Of a DNA stretch of 64,000 nucleotides, positions 46,252 to 54,716 are shown piece by piece. The notes below the pieces were generated by a model. It was not told where the DNA came from and made no database searches. It worked only from the letters and a program-made list of their open reading frames with translations. Source of the stretch: an uncultured Cohaesibacter sp. Lineage in GTDB: Bacteria; Pseudomonadota; Alphaproteobacteria; Rhizobiales; Cohaesibacteraceae. The DNA lies in contig NZ_OY761553.1 of the NCBI RefSeq assembly GCF_963664735.1, positions 3,903,001 through 3,967,000 on the forward strand. Direction: 5' to 3'. The first letter of the stretch is position 1. The number at the start of each line of letters is the position of its first letter. The position numbers were made by a program, and so were the translations under genes.

Positions 46252-46860
46252 ATGAAGCTGCTTTCCGCCGCTAGGCACCGGCGCATGCCTTGGAAAAACG
46301 GCAAGGGAGAGACGGTGGAAATCGCCATTTCTCCAGAAGGTGCCGCACTTTCCGAGTTTGACTGGCGGCTTTCCATGGCATCCGTCACCGAGCCGGGGCC
46401 ATTTTCACCCTTTGCGGGCATTGCGCGTGTGCTTGCCATCGTGTCTGGCGGAGGCTTGCAGCTCACCCTATCCGGGCGTGAAGTTCGGGTGGAGCAGCAT
46501 GGTCAGGCCCTTGCCTTCTCGGGGACAGAGACAGTCACTAGCGTTCCTTTCGAAGGACCTGTTCGTGATCTGAACCTGATGGTACGCGAAGATCGCTATC
46601 TGGCCAGTATCGAGCGTCTGTTGGGAGAGTGTGGACAAACTCTGGCCGTTGCCGAGGGTGTTACCTTCATTGTTGCCATCTCACCCTGCCATGTCACCCA
46701 TGAAAAGACGGGCTTCCGACTTGAGCCTCTTGATGCCCTGCGTCTGGACCCCGGCGATCCGCAAGTGAGGCTTGAGGGGGGCGGTGAGCACTACGAGGTC
46801 CTTGTGGCCCGGATCAGTGAGATATCATCGCCGATAACATGCATGCCAGAGACAGACTGA
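46252..46860 (+). CDS. hutD: HutD family protein
   Basis: 202-residue cupin-like HutD protein. The N-terminal RHRRMPWKNGKGETVEIAISPEG and FDWRLSMASVTEPGPFSPFAGI are the family signature (about residues 8-56). HutD homologues are linked to histidine catabolism, perhaps controlling hut gene expression or urocanate, but no hut genes occur in this window. ATG 46252 follows GGGG; the open frame from 46144 overlaps the tRNA-proximal region and is rejected. Confidence 0.82.
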   Translation: MKLLSAARHRRMPWKNGKGETVEIAISPEGAALSEFDWRLSMASVTEPGPFSPFAGIARVLAIVSGGGLQLTLSGREVRVEQHGQALAFSGTETVTSVPFEGPVRDLNLMVREDRYLASIERLLGECGQTLAVAEGVTFIVAISPCHVTHEKTGFRLEPLDALRLDPGDPQVRLEGGGEHYEVLVARISEISSPITCMPETD

Positions 46861-46989
46861 AGAATGCCATTGCTGGGTATGGCTCCCCGGAAGATTCGGA
46901 GCATCAAGCGTTCCGGTACAGCAAAAGGCTACCCGATAGGCCAAGGGGAACCATTCCTTTTTTGCTAAAACAGAAACTTGTCTGTTGAG

Positions 46990-47016
46990 GCTGGCCATAT
47001 CTGAGCCAGCTTTTTT
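46990..47016 (+). terminator. terminator after hutD
   Basis: Arms GCTGGC (46990-46995) and GCCAGC (47005-47010) followed by TTTTTT, between the convergent hutD and MinD-type ATPase genes. Confidence 0.75.
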
Positions 47017-47031
47017 GTTTGCTTTTTCTGG

Positions 47032-47919
47032 TCAGCTCAAGGCTGGTTGCTGCTGCAGCTTCTGCCAAATCCGGACGACATCGTCGGCGCTTGGGGTTTG
47101 TGTTTCCACCACCGAGAGGGATTGTGTTTGAGCGCAGGTAACCCCTTTGTCATATCGAATGCGTCCCAGAACCGTTGCGTTTTGGGATGTTGCCAAGGCT
47201 TCAATTTCTTCAGTCATCGCAGGGGAGATATCCCATTTGTTGACGCAGACATGGGCCGGAATGCGAAAATGCCTGGTAAGCTCCAGAACTCTTTGCAAGT
47301 CATGGGCGCCGGAAAGTGTCGGCTCGGTTATCACCACCACGGCGCTTGCGCCGGAGATGGAAGCAATGACGGGGCAGCCCGTACCGGGAGGGCCATCGAC
47401 AAGAATGAGATCCTTATTGTTCTCCTTGGCCAATCGGGTAGCGTTTTCCCTGACGGTGGAAACCAGTTTCCCCGAATTTTCAGCGGCTATGCCGAGCTTG
47501 GCATGCACCATCGGCCCTGCGCGGGTGGATGAAACCATCCATTCACCGCACGTTCGGTCTTCGAAAGCAACTGCTTTAAGCGGACAAAAAGCCACGCAAA
47601 CGCCGCAGCCTTCACAGGAATGCGGGTCGACTTCAAACAGGCTTTTGGCATCTTCTTGCGGGATTTCCTTGATGGCGTCAAAGCGGCACAGGTTGAGGCA
47701 TGCGCCGCAGGAATTGCAAATGTCCTGAAGGACCCGTGCTTCGTGACCGCTGACGAACGCGTGTCTTTCTTCAATTGCGGGCTGAAGAATTAGATGGAGA
47801 TCTGCGGCGTCGACATCACAGTCTGCGAGAACCGGGCTGTCTGCCAGAATGGCAAAGCTAGCCAATAGGCTGGTTTTGCCTGTGCCTCCCTTGCCACTGA
47901 TAATGACAATTTCTTTCAT
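47032..47919 (-). CDS. MinD-type P-loop ATPase with two [4Fe-4S] clusters (1)
   Basis: 295 residues. A deviant Walker A (SGKGGTGKTSLL) is at the N-terminus and DGPPGTGCPVI forms the Walker B/switch region. Inserted at ~residues 64-115 is a bacterial ferredoxin domain with ICNSCGACLNLCRFDA and HSCEGCGVCVAFCPL. Such ATPases pair with a NifX-like protein in many anaerobes, with a possible role in metal-sulfur cofactor transfer. It overlaps ATPase 2 by 4 bp (ATGA), showing a coupled operon. Function is inferred. Confidence 0.85.
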   Translation of the reverse strand: MKEIVIISGKGGTGKTSLLASFAILADSPVLADCDVDAADLHLILQPAIEERHAFVSGHEARVLQDICNSCGACLNLCRFDAIKEIPQEDAKSLFEVDPHSCEGCGVCVAFCPLKAVAFEDRTCGEWMVSSTRAGPMVHAKLGIAAENSGKLVSTVRENATRLAKENNKDLILVDGPPGTGCPVIASISGASAVVVITEPTLSGAHDLQRVLELTRHFRIPAHVCVNKWDISPAMTEEIEALATSQNATVLGRIRYDKGVTCAQTQSLSVVETQTPSADDVVRIWQKLQQQPALS

Positions 47920-48761
47920 GTTGCATATTCTTTTATCTGGTTGAGCAGGGCTCCGAACAAGGCTTTATAATCTGGAAGCGCTTTTATGATGGGAATGCCA
48001 TTGGCGTAGCTTTCTGCTATGCGCCGGTCATCGGGTATTTCGGCCAGAATGTCGATGCCTTCTTGGGCGCAATATCTATTGATGCAGTCATAGTGTTTTT
48101 CTGCCCGGTTGATGACGACGCCAAAGGGCACGCCGAGGGCTCTGGTCATGTCAACCGCGAGCTTGAGGTCATTGAGGCCAAACGGGGTTGGTTCTGTGGT
48201 CAGAACAGCGAAGTCACACCCCTTCATGGCCGCAACGGCTGGGCAGGCGGTTCCGGGGGGCGAATCCAGTATCGCAAGGGCCGCATCGTCAATTCCCTCC
48301 TTTGCCCGGTCTATGATGGTGCTGGACAGAGACATGCCGATGTCCATCTTTCCTTCGATGAGCAAAATGTGGTCGAGCCTTGATTGTCTGATCGTGCCAA
48401 TGGGATAGGAGACTTCGCGAATGGCCTTTTGCTTGCATGCTCTTTTGCATCCTCCGCAGCCATGGCACATATCGGCCATGACCATCGGGAAGCTTCCCAG
48501 ACAGGCAATCGCGCCGAATTCGCAAAACTCAGAGCATAAATCGCAGCCATCGGCGGCTGTGCAGCGGTCTTCCATGATTTCCGGGATAAGAATGGACACT
48601 TCTGATGTTTGCTCATCTGTTCCCTTGAGGAAGAGATGGACATTTGGTTCTTCCACATCACAGTCAAGCAGCTGAACAGGTTGCTCTGCCGCTAATGCCA
48701 GATTGACGGATACTGTCGTTTTGCCCGTGCCGCCTTTGCCAGATGCAACTGCAATCCTCAT
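47916..48761 (-). CDS. MinD-type P-loop ATPase with two [4Fe-4S] clusters (2)
   Basis: 281-residue paralogue of the neighbouring ATPase. Walker A is ASGKGGTGKTTVSV and the DSPPGTACPAVAAMKG region matches. The ferredoxin insert has an irregular first cluster (DRCTAADGCDLCSEFCEFGA) and a canonical second one (CHGCGGCKRACKQKA). The ATG at 48761 gives the MRIAVASGKGG start; the longer frame to 48881 is a shadow over the NifX gene. Probably forms a heterodimer with ATPase 1. Confidence 0.85.
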   Translation of the reverse strand: MRIAVASGKGGTGKTTVSVNLALAAEQPVQLLDCDVEEPNVHLFLKGTDEQTSEVSILIPEIMEDRCTAADGCDLCSEFCEFGAIACLGSFPMVMADMCHGCGGCKRACKQKAIREVSYPIGTIRQSRLDHILLIEGKMDIGMSLSSTIIDRAKEGIDDAALAILDSPPGTACPAVAAMKGCDFAVLTTEPTPFGLNDLKLAVDMTRALGVPFGVVINRAEKHYDCINRYCAQEGIDILAEIPDDRRIAESYANGIPIIKALPDYKALFGALLNQIKEYAT

Positions 48762-48762
48762 G

Positions 48763-49092
48763 TCACAGCTCGATGAGGGCGTTGGAATGGCAAAGGTCGA
48801 TCGCTTCGCTGACAAGGACATCTTTGGCGGACAGGATCTTGATGCCTGACCGTTTGAGGGCGTGGAGAGCCTTTGGGCCACAATCGCCCGTTATCACACA
48901 TTGCGCTTTCCTTTTGACGATGGTTTCCGCCGCCTTGATGCCAGCGCCGCCGGTTGCCTCTCGCATGGTATTTTCTATCAGCTCGAAAGTGTTGGTTTCT
49001 GTATCAAAAATGAGAAAGTATGGTGTACGGCCAAATTTGGGTTCAACGGGTGCGGAAAGGTCGTTTCCTGTTGTGCTGATTGCGATTTTCAT
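48763..49092 (-). CDS. NifX/NafY-type dinitrogenase Fe-Mo cofactor family protein
   Basis: 109 residues spanning exactly a NifX/NafY-like FeMo-cofactor-binding domain (FGRTPYFLIFD; GAGIKAAETIV; CVITGDCGPKALHAL). The Cys in GDCGPKA is a plausible ligand. Stand-alone versions occur beside MinD-type ATPases in non-nitrogen-fixing anaerobes. First gene of this three-gene operon, with 1 bp to the next start. There are no nif structural genes here, so the bound cofactor is unknown. Confidence 0.85.
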   Translation of the reverse strand: MKIAISTTGNDLSAPVEPKFGRTPYFLIFDTETNTFELIENTMREATGGAGIKAAETIVKRKAQCVITGDCGPKALHALKRSGIKILSAKDVLVSEAIDLCHSNALIEL

Positions 49093-49310
49093 CGATTTTC
49101 CTTGTATCGAGGGTTATGTTGTAACAATTTTTGATATAGCTAAGATATATTTTGAAATATTTCAATTGGATTCGGCGTTACGGATTGTCGCAGGCTTGGC
49201 GCCAACATCGTGCCGAGAAATCGGCATCATCGAAATGTCATGTATGGGAGGCATTATCACGGTATTTCACGGGGCGTTTTCTGCACCCAGATTTCCATAA
49301 AGAGTTTCAA

Positions 49311-50237
49311 ATGCCGTTTTGTTTTTTGCCACGAGACTTGAGGGTAGCCTTCTATGCTGCTTTTGCCGTCGCAGCGCTGCTTGTCTCATCGCTTTCCCAT
49401 GCCGCATCGTCAGCGGTATCCTCTCGATTTGCATTGGGTGAGCCCACTATCGTGATAACGCACAGGGGAAACGGGTTCGGGTTTCCTGAGAATTCTCTGG
49501 CCGGGGTCGAGGCTGCAATTAAGGCCGGCGTCGAAGTTATCGAGGTAGATGTGCGTGTCAGCGCAGATCGCACGCATTTCATCATGCATGACGCAACGCT
49601 TAGCCGTACCACAGATGTTGATCAGGTATATCCCGATGGCCCGCCTCCGGCTCCCGGTTTTGAAGGCTTTGCCATGGAAGAAAGCGCCGTGAGCTATTTC
49701 AAAGCTGAAGAATTGGAGCGGCTTTCGCTCAAGAGTGCTGATGGCAAGCGCTATCCCGTTCCGACTTTGGAAGAGATTTTGGCTGCCGCCAAGGGCAAGG
49801 CCATTGTTGATCTTGATATCAAGACATTTGATCCTGATGGACTGAAGCAAATCGTCGATGAATTTGGTCAGGAAAATCTGATTGTGCGCAATCCCAACTT
49901 ATCCAAATTGCAGCAGATCTATGCTGCAACAGGCGCGTCTCCTCTTTGTTCGCTGGATTCTGCCAAGGATAAGATTGCACGCTTACACCAGATTAAGGAC
50001 ACCTTTGGAGAGGATGCGAGAGCCGTTGAGGTGGACTACAGCTCCATTACGCCGGACTTGATCAAAGAGGCTCGATCTCTGGGCATAAGGCTCTGGGTGA
50101 ACGGGCATGAATTGCCCGATATAAAAATGGGCCAACATGACGATACATTGTGGCGGAAAGTGATTTCGAGCGGGGCGACGGCCTATTTGTCCAATTATCC
50201 GGTGGAGATCAAGAAGCTGTTGGATGAAAGACAATGA
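49311..50237 (+). CDS. glycerophosphodiester phosphodiesterase
   Basis: 308 residues. A Sec signal peptide (VAFYAAFAVAALLVSSLSHAASS) is followed by a GDPD TIM barrel. Catalytic HRG in ITHRGNGFGFPENSL, the metal ligands EVDVRVS and MHDATL are present. It hydrolyses glycerophosphodiesters to glycerol-3-phosphate in the periplasm. ATG 49311 begins the signal peptide; the upstream frame from 49152 is rejected. It diverges from the NifX-like gene, so is not part of the redox operon. Confidence 0.9.
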   Translation: MPFCFLPRDLRVAFYAAFAVAALLVSSLSHAASSAVSSRFALGEPTIVITHRGNGFGFPENSLAGVEAAIKAGVEVIEVDVRVSADRTHFIMHDATLSRTTDVDQVYPDGPPPAPGFEGFAMEESAVSYFKAEELERLSLKSADGKRYPVPTLEEILAAAKGKAIVDLDIKTFDPDGLKQIVDEFGQENLIVRNPNLSKLQQIYAATGASPLCSLDSAKDKIARLHQIKDTFGEDARAVEVDYSSITPDLIKEARSLGIRLWVNGHELPDIKMGQHDDTLWRKVISSGATAYLSNYPVEIKKLLDERQ

Positions 50238-50306
50238 AAGAGAGCTTCAGCCAAACTGGCCAAGGCTCTTGAGTCCGAGGGTCAGAAAACCAGCATTCGG
50301 TTCGGT

Positions 50307-52166
50307 TTAATAGAGCACTGAGCTCATGGACAGATTGTCCCAAATCTCCTTGACCGTATGCTGAAGCTCGCGACGGCGATCTTCATAGTGGGTGTGAAGC
50401 AGATGATGGGCTTTTTCCGAATTGGGGGCTTCAAGGAAGTCCCTGTAAAGAGCCTGTACCTGCTCGTTCTTGTGTGACTGACGCACGTTGGTCTTGCGGT
50501 CTACATTGTAGATCGTTTCGCGCCGGGCCATGGCCAGAGGCAGATAGGCCTTCTTGGAGCGAAGCGAGCCGCCGCCATCGACGCAGCCGCCCGGGCAGGC
50601 CATGACTTCGATGAAGTCATAATCTGCTTCTCCGGATCGCACCATCTCGACCAGCTTGCGGGTGTCGCCAAGGCCATGCACCATGGCCACCTTAACTGTG
50701 CCGATCGGTCCTCCCAGATCGACGGTTGCTTCTCGCACGCCTTCAAAGCCGCGCAGCTGGGTCAATTCAACCTTGTCCAGCTCCTTGCCATTCACCACCG
50801 CGTAAATGGTGCGGACCGCTGCTTCCATGACGCCACCAGTGGTGCCGAAGATGGCCGCTGCACCGGAATATTCGCTCATGTAAGGATTATCAAAGCTTGA
50901 GGGCTTGATGGTTTTGAGGTCGATGCCCTCGCGGCGCAGAAGTCGGGCAAATTCCCGTGTGGTCAGCACCACGTCTGTATCCTGCCTACCAGCTTCTCCC
51001 AACTGTGGGCGAGCTGCTTCGTCCTTTTTGGCGATGCAGGGCATGATGGAAATAACGCGGATCTTGTCGGCTGCAATATTCTGCTTTTCCGGCAGGTAGG
51101 TCTTGGCGATGGTCGAAAGCACCTGCTGGGGAGATTTGGTCGAGGACAAGAGCGGCAGGATGTCCGGATAATGGGTTTCTGCGAAATTGATCCAGGCCGG
51201 ACAGCAGGAGGTGAAGGTCGGCTTGCGGCCTTCCTTCAGGCGCCCAAGAAGTTCGGTGCCTTCTTCCATGATGACTACGTCGGCTGCAAAATTGGTGTCG
51301 AGCACGATGTCTACACCGATCTTGCGGCAGGCTGCGATAACGTGGCCCTCGACGTTGGTTCCGGCTGGCATGCCAAATTCCTCGCCGAAGGCGACGCGTA
51401 CCGCTGGTGCAAACTGGACGACGGTGGTGATCTCCGGATCGCAAATATAGTCAAGCGCCTTGTCGATTTCATCTCGCTCGCCCAGTGCACCTGTTGGACA
51501 GACCAGAACGCACTGTCCGCACGAGACGCAGATATTGCTCATTGGGTCACTGCCATCTCGCAGGGCAACGACGCGGTTGTTGCCGGTTCCTTCCATGACG
51601 AGGGCATCAATGCCCTGATGATAGCGGCAAATGGCGACGCATCGTTGGCAGCGAATGCAGCGGCGCATGTCGCGGATCATCGCTGTGGAGGCTTCATCCA
51701 CCGGACGGCTTTCTGCCAAGGTTCTGTCAAAGAAACGGTTTTCCGTGAGGCCGACATATTGGGCTACATCTTGCAATTCGCAGTCGCCATGGCGGATGCA
51801 GGTAGCGCAGTCCTGCAGATGATCGGCCATTAAAAGCTCGACCTGAAGCCGTTGCATGTCGCGGGCTTTCTTGGAGCGGGTTTGAACCGTCATGCCCTCG
51901 CGTACTGGCGTGTTGCAAGAGGTCACGATCTGGGCGCCGTTGTGGCCTGAATGTGTGATCTCCACCAGACAAACGCGGCATGTGCCAGGCGTGTGGTCAA
52001 TGTCATCCAGCTCGCACAGGGTCGGGATGTAGATATCATGGCGTCGGGCGCAGGACAGAATCGTTTCGTTGGCAAACGCCATGCATTGCTTGTTGTTGAT
52101 CAGTAGCTTGATGGTTGCCTCGGCAGGATCGCGTCCGGCATAGCTGATAGGCTCAGTGGTGCACAT
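50307..52166 (-). CDS. hydA: [FeFe]-hydrogenase catalytic subunit (HydA / HndD-like)
   Basis: 619 residues. Order: [2Fe-2S] domain (Cys39-Cys84 region with TCRVC), NuoG-type His-ligated [4Fe-4S] (HLQDCATCIRHGDC, 116-129), two [4Fe-4S] ferredoxin motifs (CIRCQRCVAIC 170-180; CVSCGQCVLVC 213-223), then the H-cluster domain. H-cluster motifs are TSCCPAW (319-325), MPCIAKKDE (375-383) and EVMACPGGC (520-528), giving ligands Cys321, 377, 524 and 528 plus the proton-relay Cys320. A Fe_hyd_SSU C-terminal tail follows. Cytoplasmic. It lies 3 bp behind the diaphorase gene. Confidence 0.93.
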   Translation of the reverse strand: MCTTEPISYAGRDPAEATIKLLINNKQCMAFANETILSCARRHDIYIPTLCELDDIDHTPGTCRVCLVEITHSGHNGAQIVTSCNTPVREGMTVQTRSKKARDMQRLQVELLMADHLQDCATCIRHGDCELQDVAQYVGLTENRFFDRTLAESRPVDEASTAMIRDMRRCIRCQRCVAICRYHQGIDALVMEGTGNNRVVALRDGSDPMSNICVSCGQCVLVCPTGALGERDEIDKALDYICDPEITTVVQFAPAVRVAFGEEFGMPAGTNVEGHVIAACRKIGVDIVLDTNFAADVVIMEEGTELLGRLKEGRKPTFTSCCPAWINFAETHYPDILPLLSSTKSPQQVLSTIAKTYLPEKQNIAADKIRVISIMPCIAKKDEAARPQLGEAGRQDTDVVLTTREFARLLRREGIDLKTIKPSSFDNPYMSEYSGAAAIFGTTGGVMEAAVRTIYAVVNGKELDKVELTQLRGFEGVREATVDLGGPIGTVKVAMVHGLGDTRKLVEMVRSGEADYDFIEVMACPGGCVDGGGSLRSKKAYLPLAMARRETIYNVDRKTNVRQSHKNEQVQALYRDFLEAPNSEKAHHLLHTHYEDRRRELQHTVKEIWDNLSMSSVLY

Positions 52167-52169
52167 GGC

Positions 52170-54167
52170 TCAGGCCGCTCCTTCGGGGATGGAATGCTTG
52201 GTGATCACAGAATAGAGGCGATAGCAGCGCATGCAGCGTTGGGCCTCATTGTAGGCGTCTTCCAGACTGATCGTCTGTTCCACCTCCCCGAACATCTTTT
52301 TACGCAACTCCGGATCAAGTGCAGGGTTGTGCACGCGATAGCCGTTGCGCACCGGAGTTTCAACGGCGTCGTTGGCCAGAAAGGCGTTGTCGTTGATCAG
52401 TTCGCGCATGCGGGAGCGTTTGAAGAAACGCGGGGTGCCAAACTGGATCCAGTCGTCGATACTGCGCGCAGCCTTAAGCCCTGCGGACATGGCATAAATG
52501 AGCGTTGAAGGGCCGGTAACACAGTCTCCTCCGGCGAAAACGCCGGGCCGCGAGGTGGTCAACGACTTGTCAGCTTCCACGCATTTCCATTTGTTGAAGT
52601 CTATGCCTTCCTCGGCGATGATTTCCTGGCTTTCCACTTGTTGGCCAATAGCGGCGATGACCGTGGAGCAAGGCATGATATGCTCTGTGCCGGGAATGGC
52701 GCGTACATTGCGGCGACCAGATTCATCGGGCTCGGTCTCTTCCATTTCCACAAGCTCGATGCCGGTAATCTTGCCGTCTTCGCTGATAATGCGGGTTGGA
52801 GTGCACAGGGTGTGAAAGTCGATATCTTCTTTTTCTGCCTCTTCCACTTCTTCGGTGTCAGCAGGCATCGCTTCTTTTGTTCGCCGATAGATCAGGTGAG
52901 CGTTGCTCGCGCCGAGCCGCACGGCGGAGCGGACGCAGTCCATGGCGACATTGCCGCCGCCGACAACAACCACATCGCCCTTCAGCTGGAAGGTGTCGAT
53001 GCCGTCAACATGGTCATGCACCTTGAGCAGAAAATCGATGCCGGTGAAATAGCCTTCGCGGACCTGTTCTTCATCCTTGAGGCCAAGCATGGAACCTTCC
53101 TGACAACCAAGGCCCAAGAATATTGCTTTGTAGCCACGCTGGAATAACTCGTCGATGGTGAAATCGGTTCCCAGTTGCTGGCCAAACATGAAGCGACCGC
53201 CAAGGTCGACGATAATGTCGGTCTCCATGGCCAGCGTGTCTTTTGGCAGGCGATAATTCGGAATGCCGATTTGAGCCATGCCACCGGCCTTGTCCTGCTT
53301 TTCAAAGACATCGACGTGATAGCCATGAAGCAGCAAGTGATAGGCGCAGGAAATGCCAGCCGGTCCGGCTCCGATGACTGCTACCTTCATGCCATCGGCC
53401 AAAGGCTTCTGGATCATCTCGCGAGTGAATTTGAGGGCATGCGGCCCCTTTTGCTGATCGGCCACGAAGCGCTTGAGCGTTTTGATGCCAACGGCCTCAT
53501 CAACAAATTTGCGTCGACAGGCCTGCTCGCAATAGCGCACGCAAACGCGGCCACAGGTTGCTGCCATAGGGTATTTTTGCAGCAAGACGCCAAGAGAATT
53601 CTCCGGCTTACCATCGCGGATATAATCGATGTAGCGCGGCACGTTGACCTTGGAAGGGCACGCTTCAATGCAGGGGGCTGTCATATAGGCCATGCCGTGC
53701 TGGGCGCGGATGGGCATATGATTTGCCACTTCCTTCTCGATCTGTTCGCGGAAATGATGAATGACCTCCAGAAGGGCGACACAGCAGGTCTGCCCCAAGC
53801 CGCAAAGAGAGGTTTCCTTCATCTGGTCGGCCAGCATCTCGATGTCATCAAAATCGAGCGGTGTGTCTAGGCCCCGGCGCATTTTGTCGAGCGCGTCCCG
53901 TATCAACACCGTTCCCATGCGGCAAGGCGTGCAGGCCCCGCAGGATTGCTCTGCCGCTTTGCTCATATAGTGGAAAAGACCATCGACCAGACTCACGGTT
54001 TCATCAAAAACAAAGAAACCTCTGTCTGCGAAAAAGGCGCGCACGGCGTTGCCTTCATCGAACTCATCAAAATTTCTTAGTGCCGCAAGAGGAGTGTCCT
54101 TGCCCGGCAAATTACGCCTTGCATCATGAACAACTCCATCCCAAACGCCATACACCACTTTTGCCAC
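52170..54167 (-). CDS. NAD(P)H-linked Fe-S flavoprotein (NuoF cluster domain fused to GltD-like module)
   Basis: 665 residues. Residues ~70-125 are the C-terminal cluster domain of NuoF (SCGACTPCRMG, Cys76/79/82 and Cys122). Residues ~160-220 have GltD-type Cys motifs, then an FAD site VIGAGPAGISCAY (264-276) and a nucleotide site VVGGGNVAMDCVRSA (401-415) with RRTKEAMPA, typical of NADPH-using GltD. The FMN-binding part of NuoF is missing; an in-frame stop lies a few codons upstream. Resembles SfrB/HylB. Starts GTG at 54167 after GGGGGTCA. Probable electron donor or acceptor for HydA. Confidence 0.88.
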   Translation of the reverse strand: MAKVVYGVWDGVVHDARRNLPGKDTPLAALRNFDEFDEGNAVRAFFADRGFFVFDETVSLVDGLFHYMSKAAEQSCGACTPCRMGTVLIRDALDKMRRGLDTPLDFDDIEMLADQMKETSLCGLGQTCCVALLEVIHHFREQIEKEVANHMPIRAQHGMAYMTAPCIEACPSKVNVPRYIDYIRDGKPENSLGVLLQKYPMAATCGRVCVRYCEQACRRKFVDEAVGIKTLKRFVADQQKGPHALKFTREMIQKPLADGMKVAVIGAGPAGISCAYHLLLHGYHVDVFEKQDKAGGMAQIGIPNYRLPKDTLAMETDIIVDLGGRFMFGQQLGTDFTIDELFQRGYKAIFLGLGCQEGSMLGLKDEEQVREGYFTGIDFLLKVHDHVDGIDTFQLKGDVVVVGGGNVAMDCVRSAVRLGASNAHLIYRRTKEAMPADTEEVEEAEKEDIDFHTLCTPTRIISEDGKITGIELVEMEETEPDESGRRNVRAIPGTEHIMPCSTVIAAIGQQVESQEIIAEEGIDFNKWKCVEADKSLTTSRPGVFAGGDCVTGPSTLIYAMSAGLKAARSIDDWIQFGTPRFFKRSRMRELINDNAFLANDAVETPVRNGYRVHNPALDPELRKKMFGEVEQTISLEDAYNEAQRCMRCYRLYSVITKHSIPEGAA

Positions 54168-54716
54168 AGTGACCCCCGTCGCGTAGAATAATCAACGTTA
54201 ACAGGCAAGCTCCGTCGTCAGCATGGAGAAACGATTGCTGATCGTCCCTATTCTGACTTGGAGCTTTCCTCCCAGATCCACCATTGGGACAATTTTTTAT
54301 GTTTGCTGGCATGTTTGATCAGGCTCGCAGAAATGTCTTGCGGTAGGTCAAAGCGCGTTATCGAGACGGGCATGCGATAGCGTGGATGCTTGGTAAATTG
54401 TGGTTCAATGAAGTGTTCGGGGTTTGGATTCCGGACCGTGTTTTCTGAAGAAAATTCTTGAATATTAGGAAGTTAAAGGGAGGGTTTAGAGCTCTTCTGT
54501 TTGTTGTCTGCAGTCCTCTTCGAAAGGAAGATACCGTGAAAAATGAAGGGCGGCAGATTGCCACATACTTTTGTCTGATTGATTTGAGAACTCATACAAT
54601 ATGGGCCTTTGGGCTCAGTTTTGAGAAAATAAATTTGGAACGAGGTTCTTATCTGCCCAATTTAGTGTTCTGTTAGAGGAATAGCGTCGCATTGGTGCAA
54701 TTGGGGAGGATTGTCA
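54168..54716. other. divergent promoter region, hydrogenase operon / ABC importer
   Basis: 549 bp without a supported gene; a 68-codon frame at 54358-54564 on the minus strand has no family. The DNA is AT-rich near 54460-54620. I looked for a symmetrical FNR-type anaerobox and did not find one. Confidence 0.4.

Noticed and set aside
49093-49310. FNR-type anaerobox upstream of the NifX-like gene
   Set aside because: TTGAT occurs, but the symmetrical ATCAA half is missing at the right distance, here and also in 54168-54716. A matrix scan could reveal a weaker site.
54358-54564. 68-codon ORF between the hydrogenase and importer operons
   Set aside because: No family, no ribosome site, inside a divergent promoter region.
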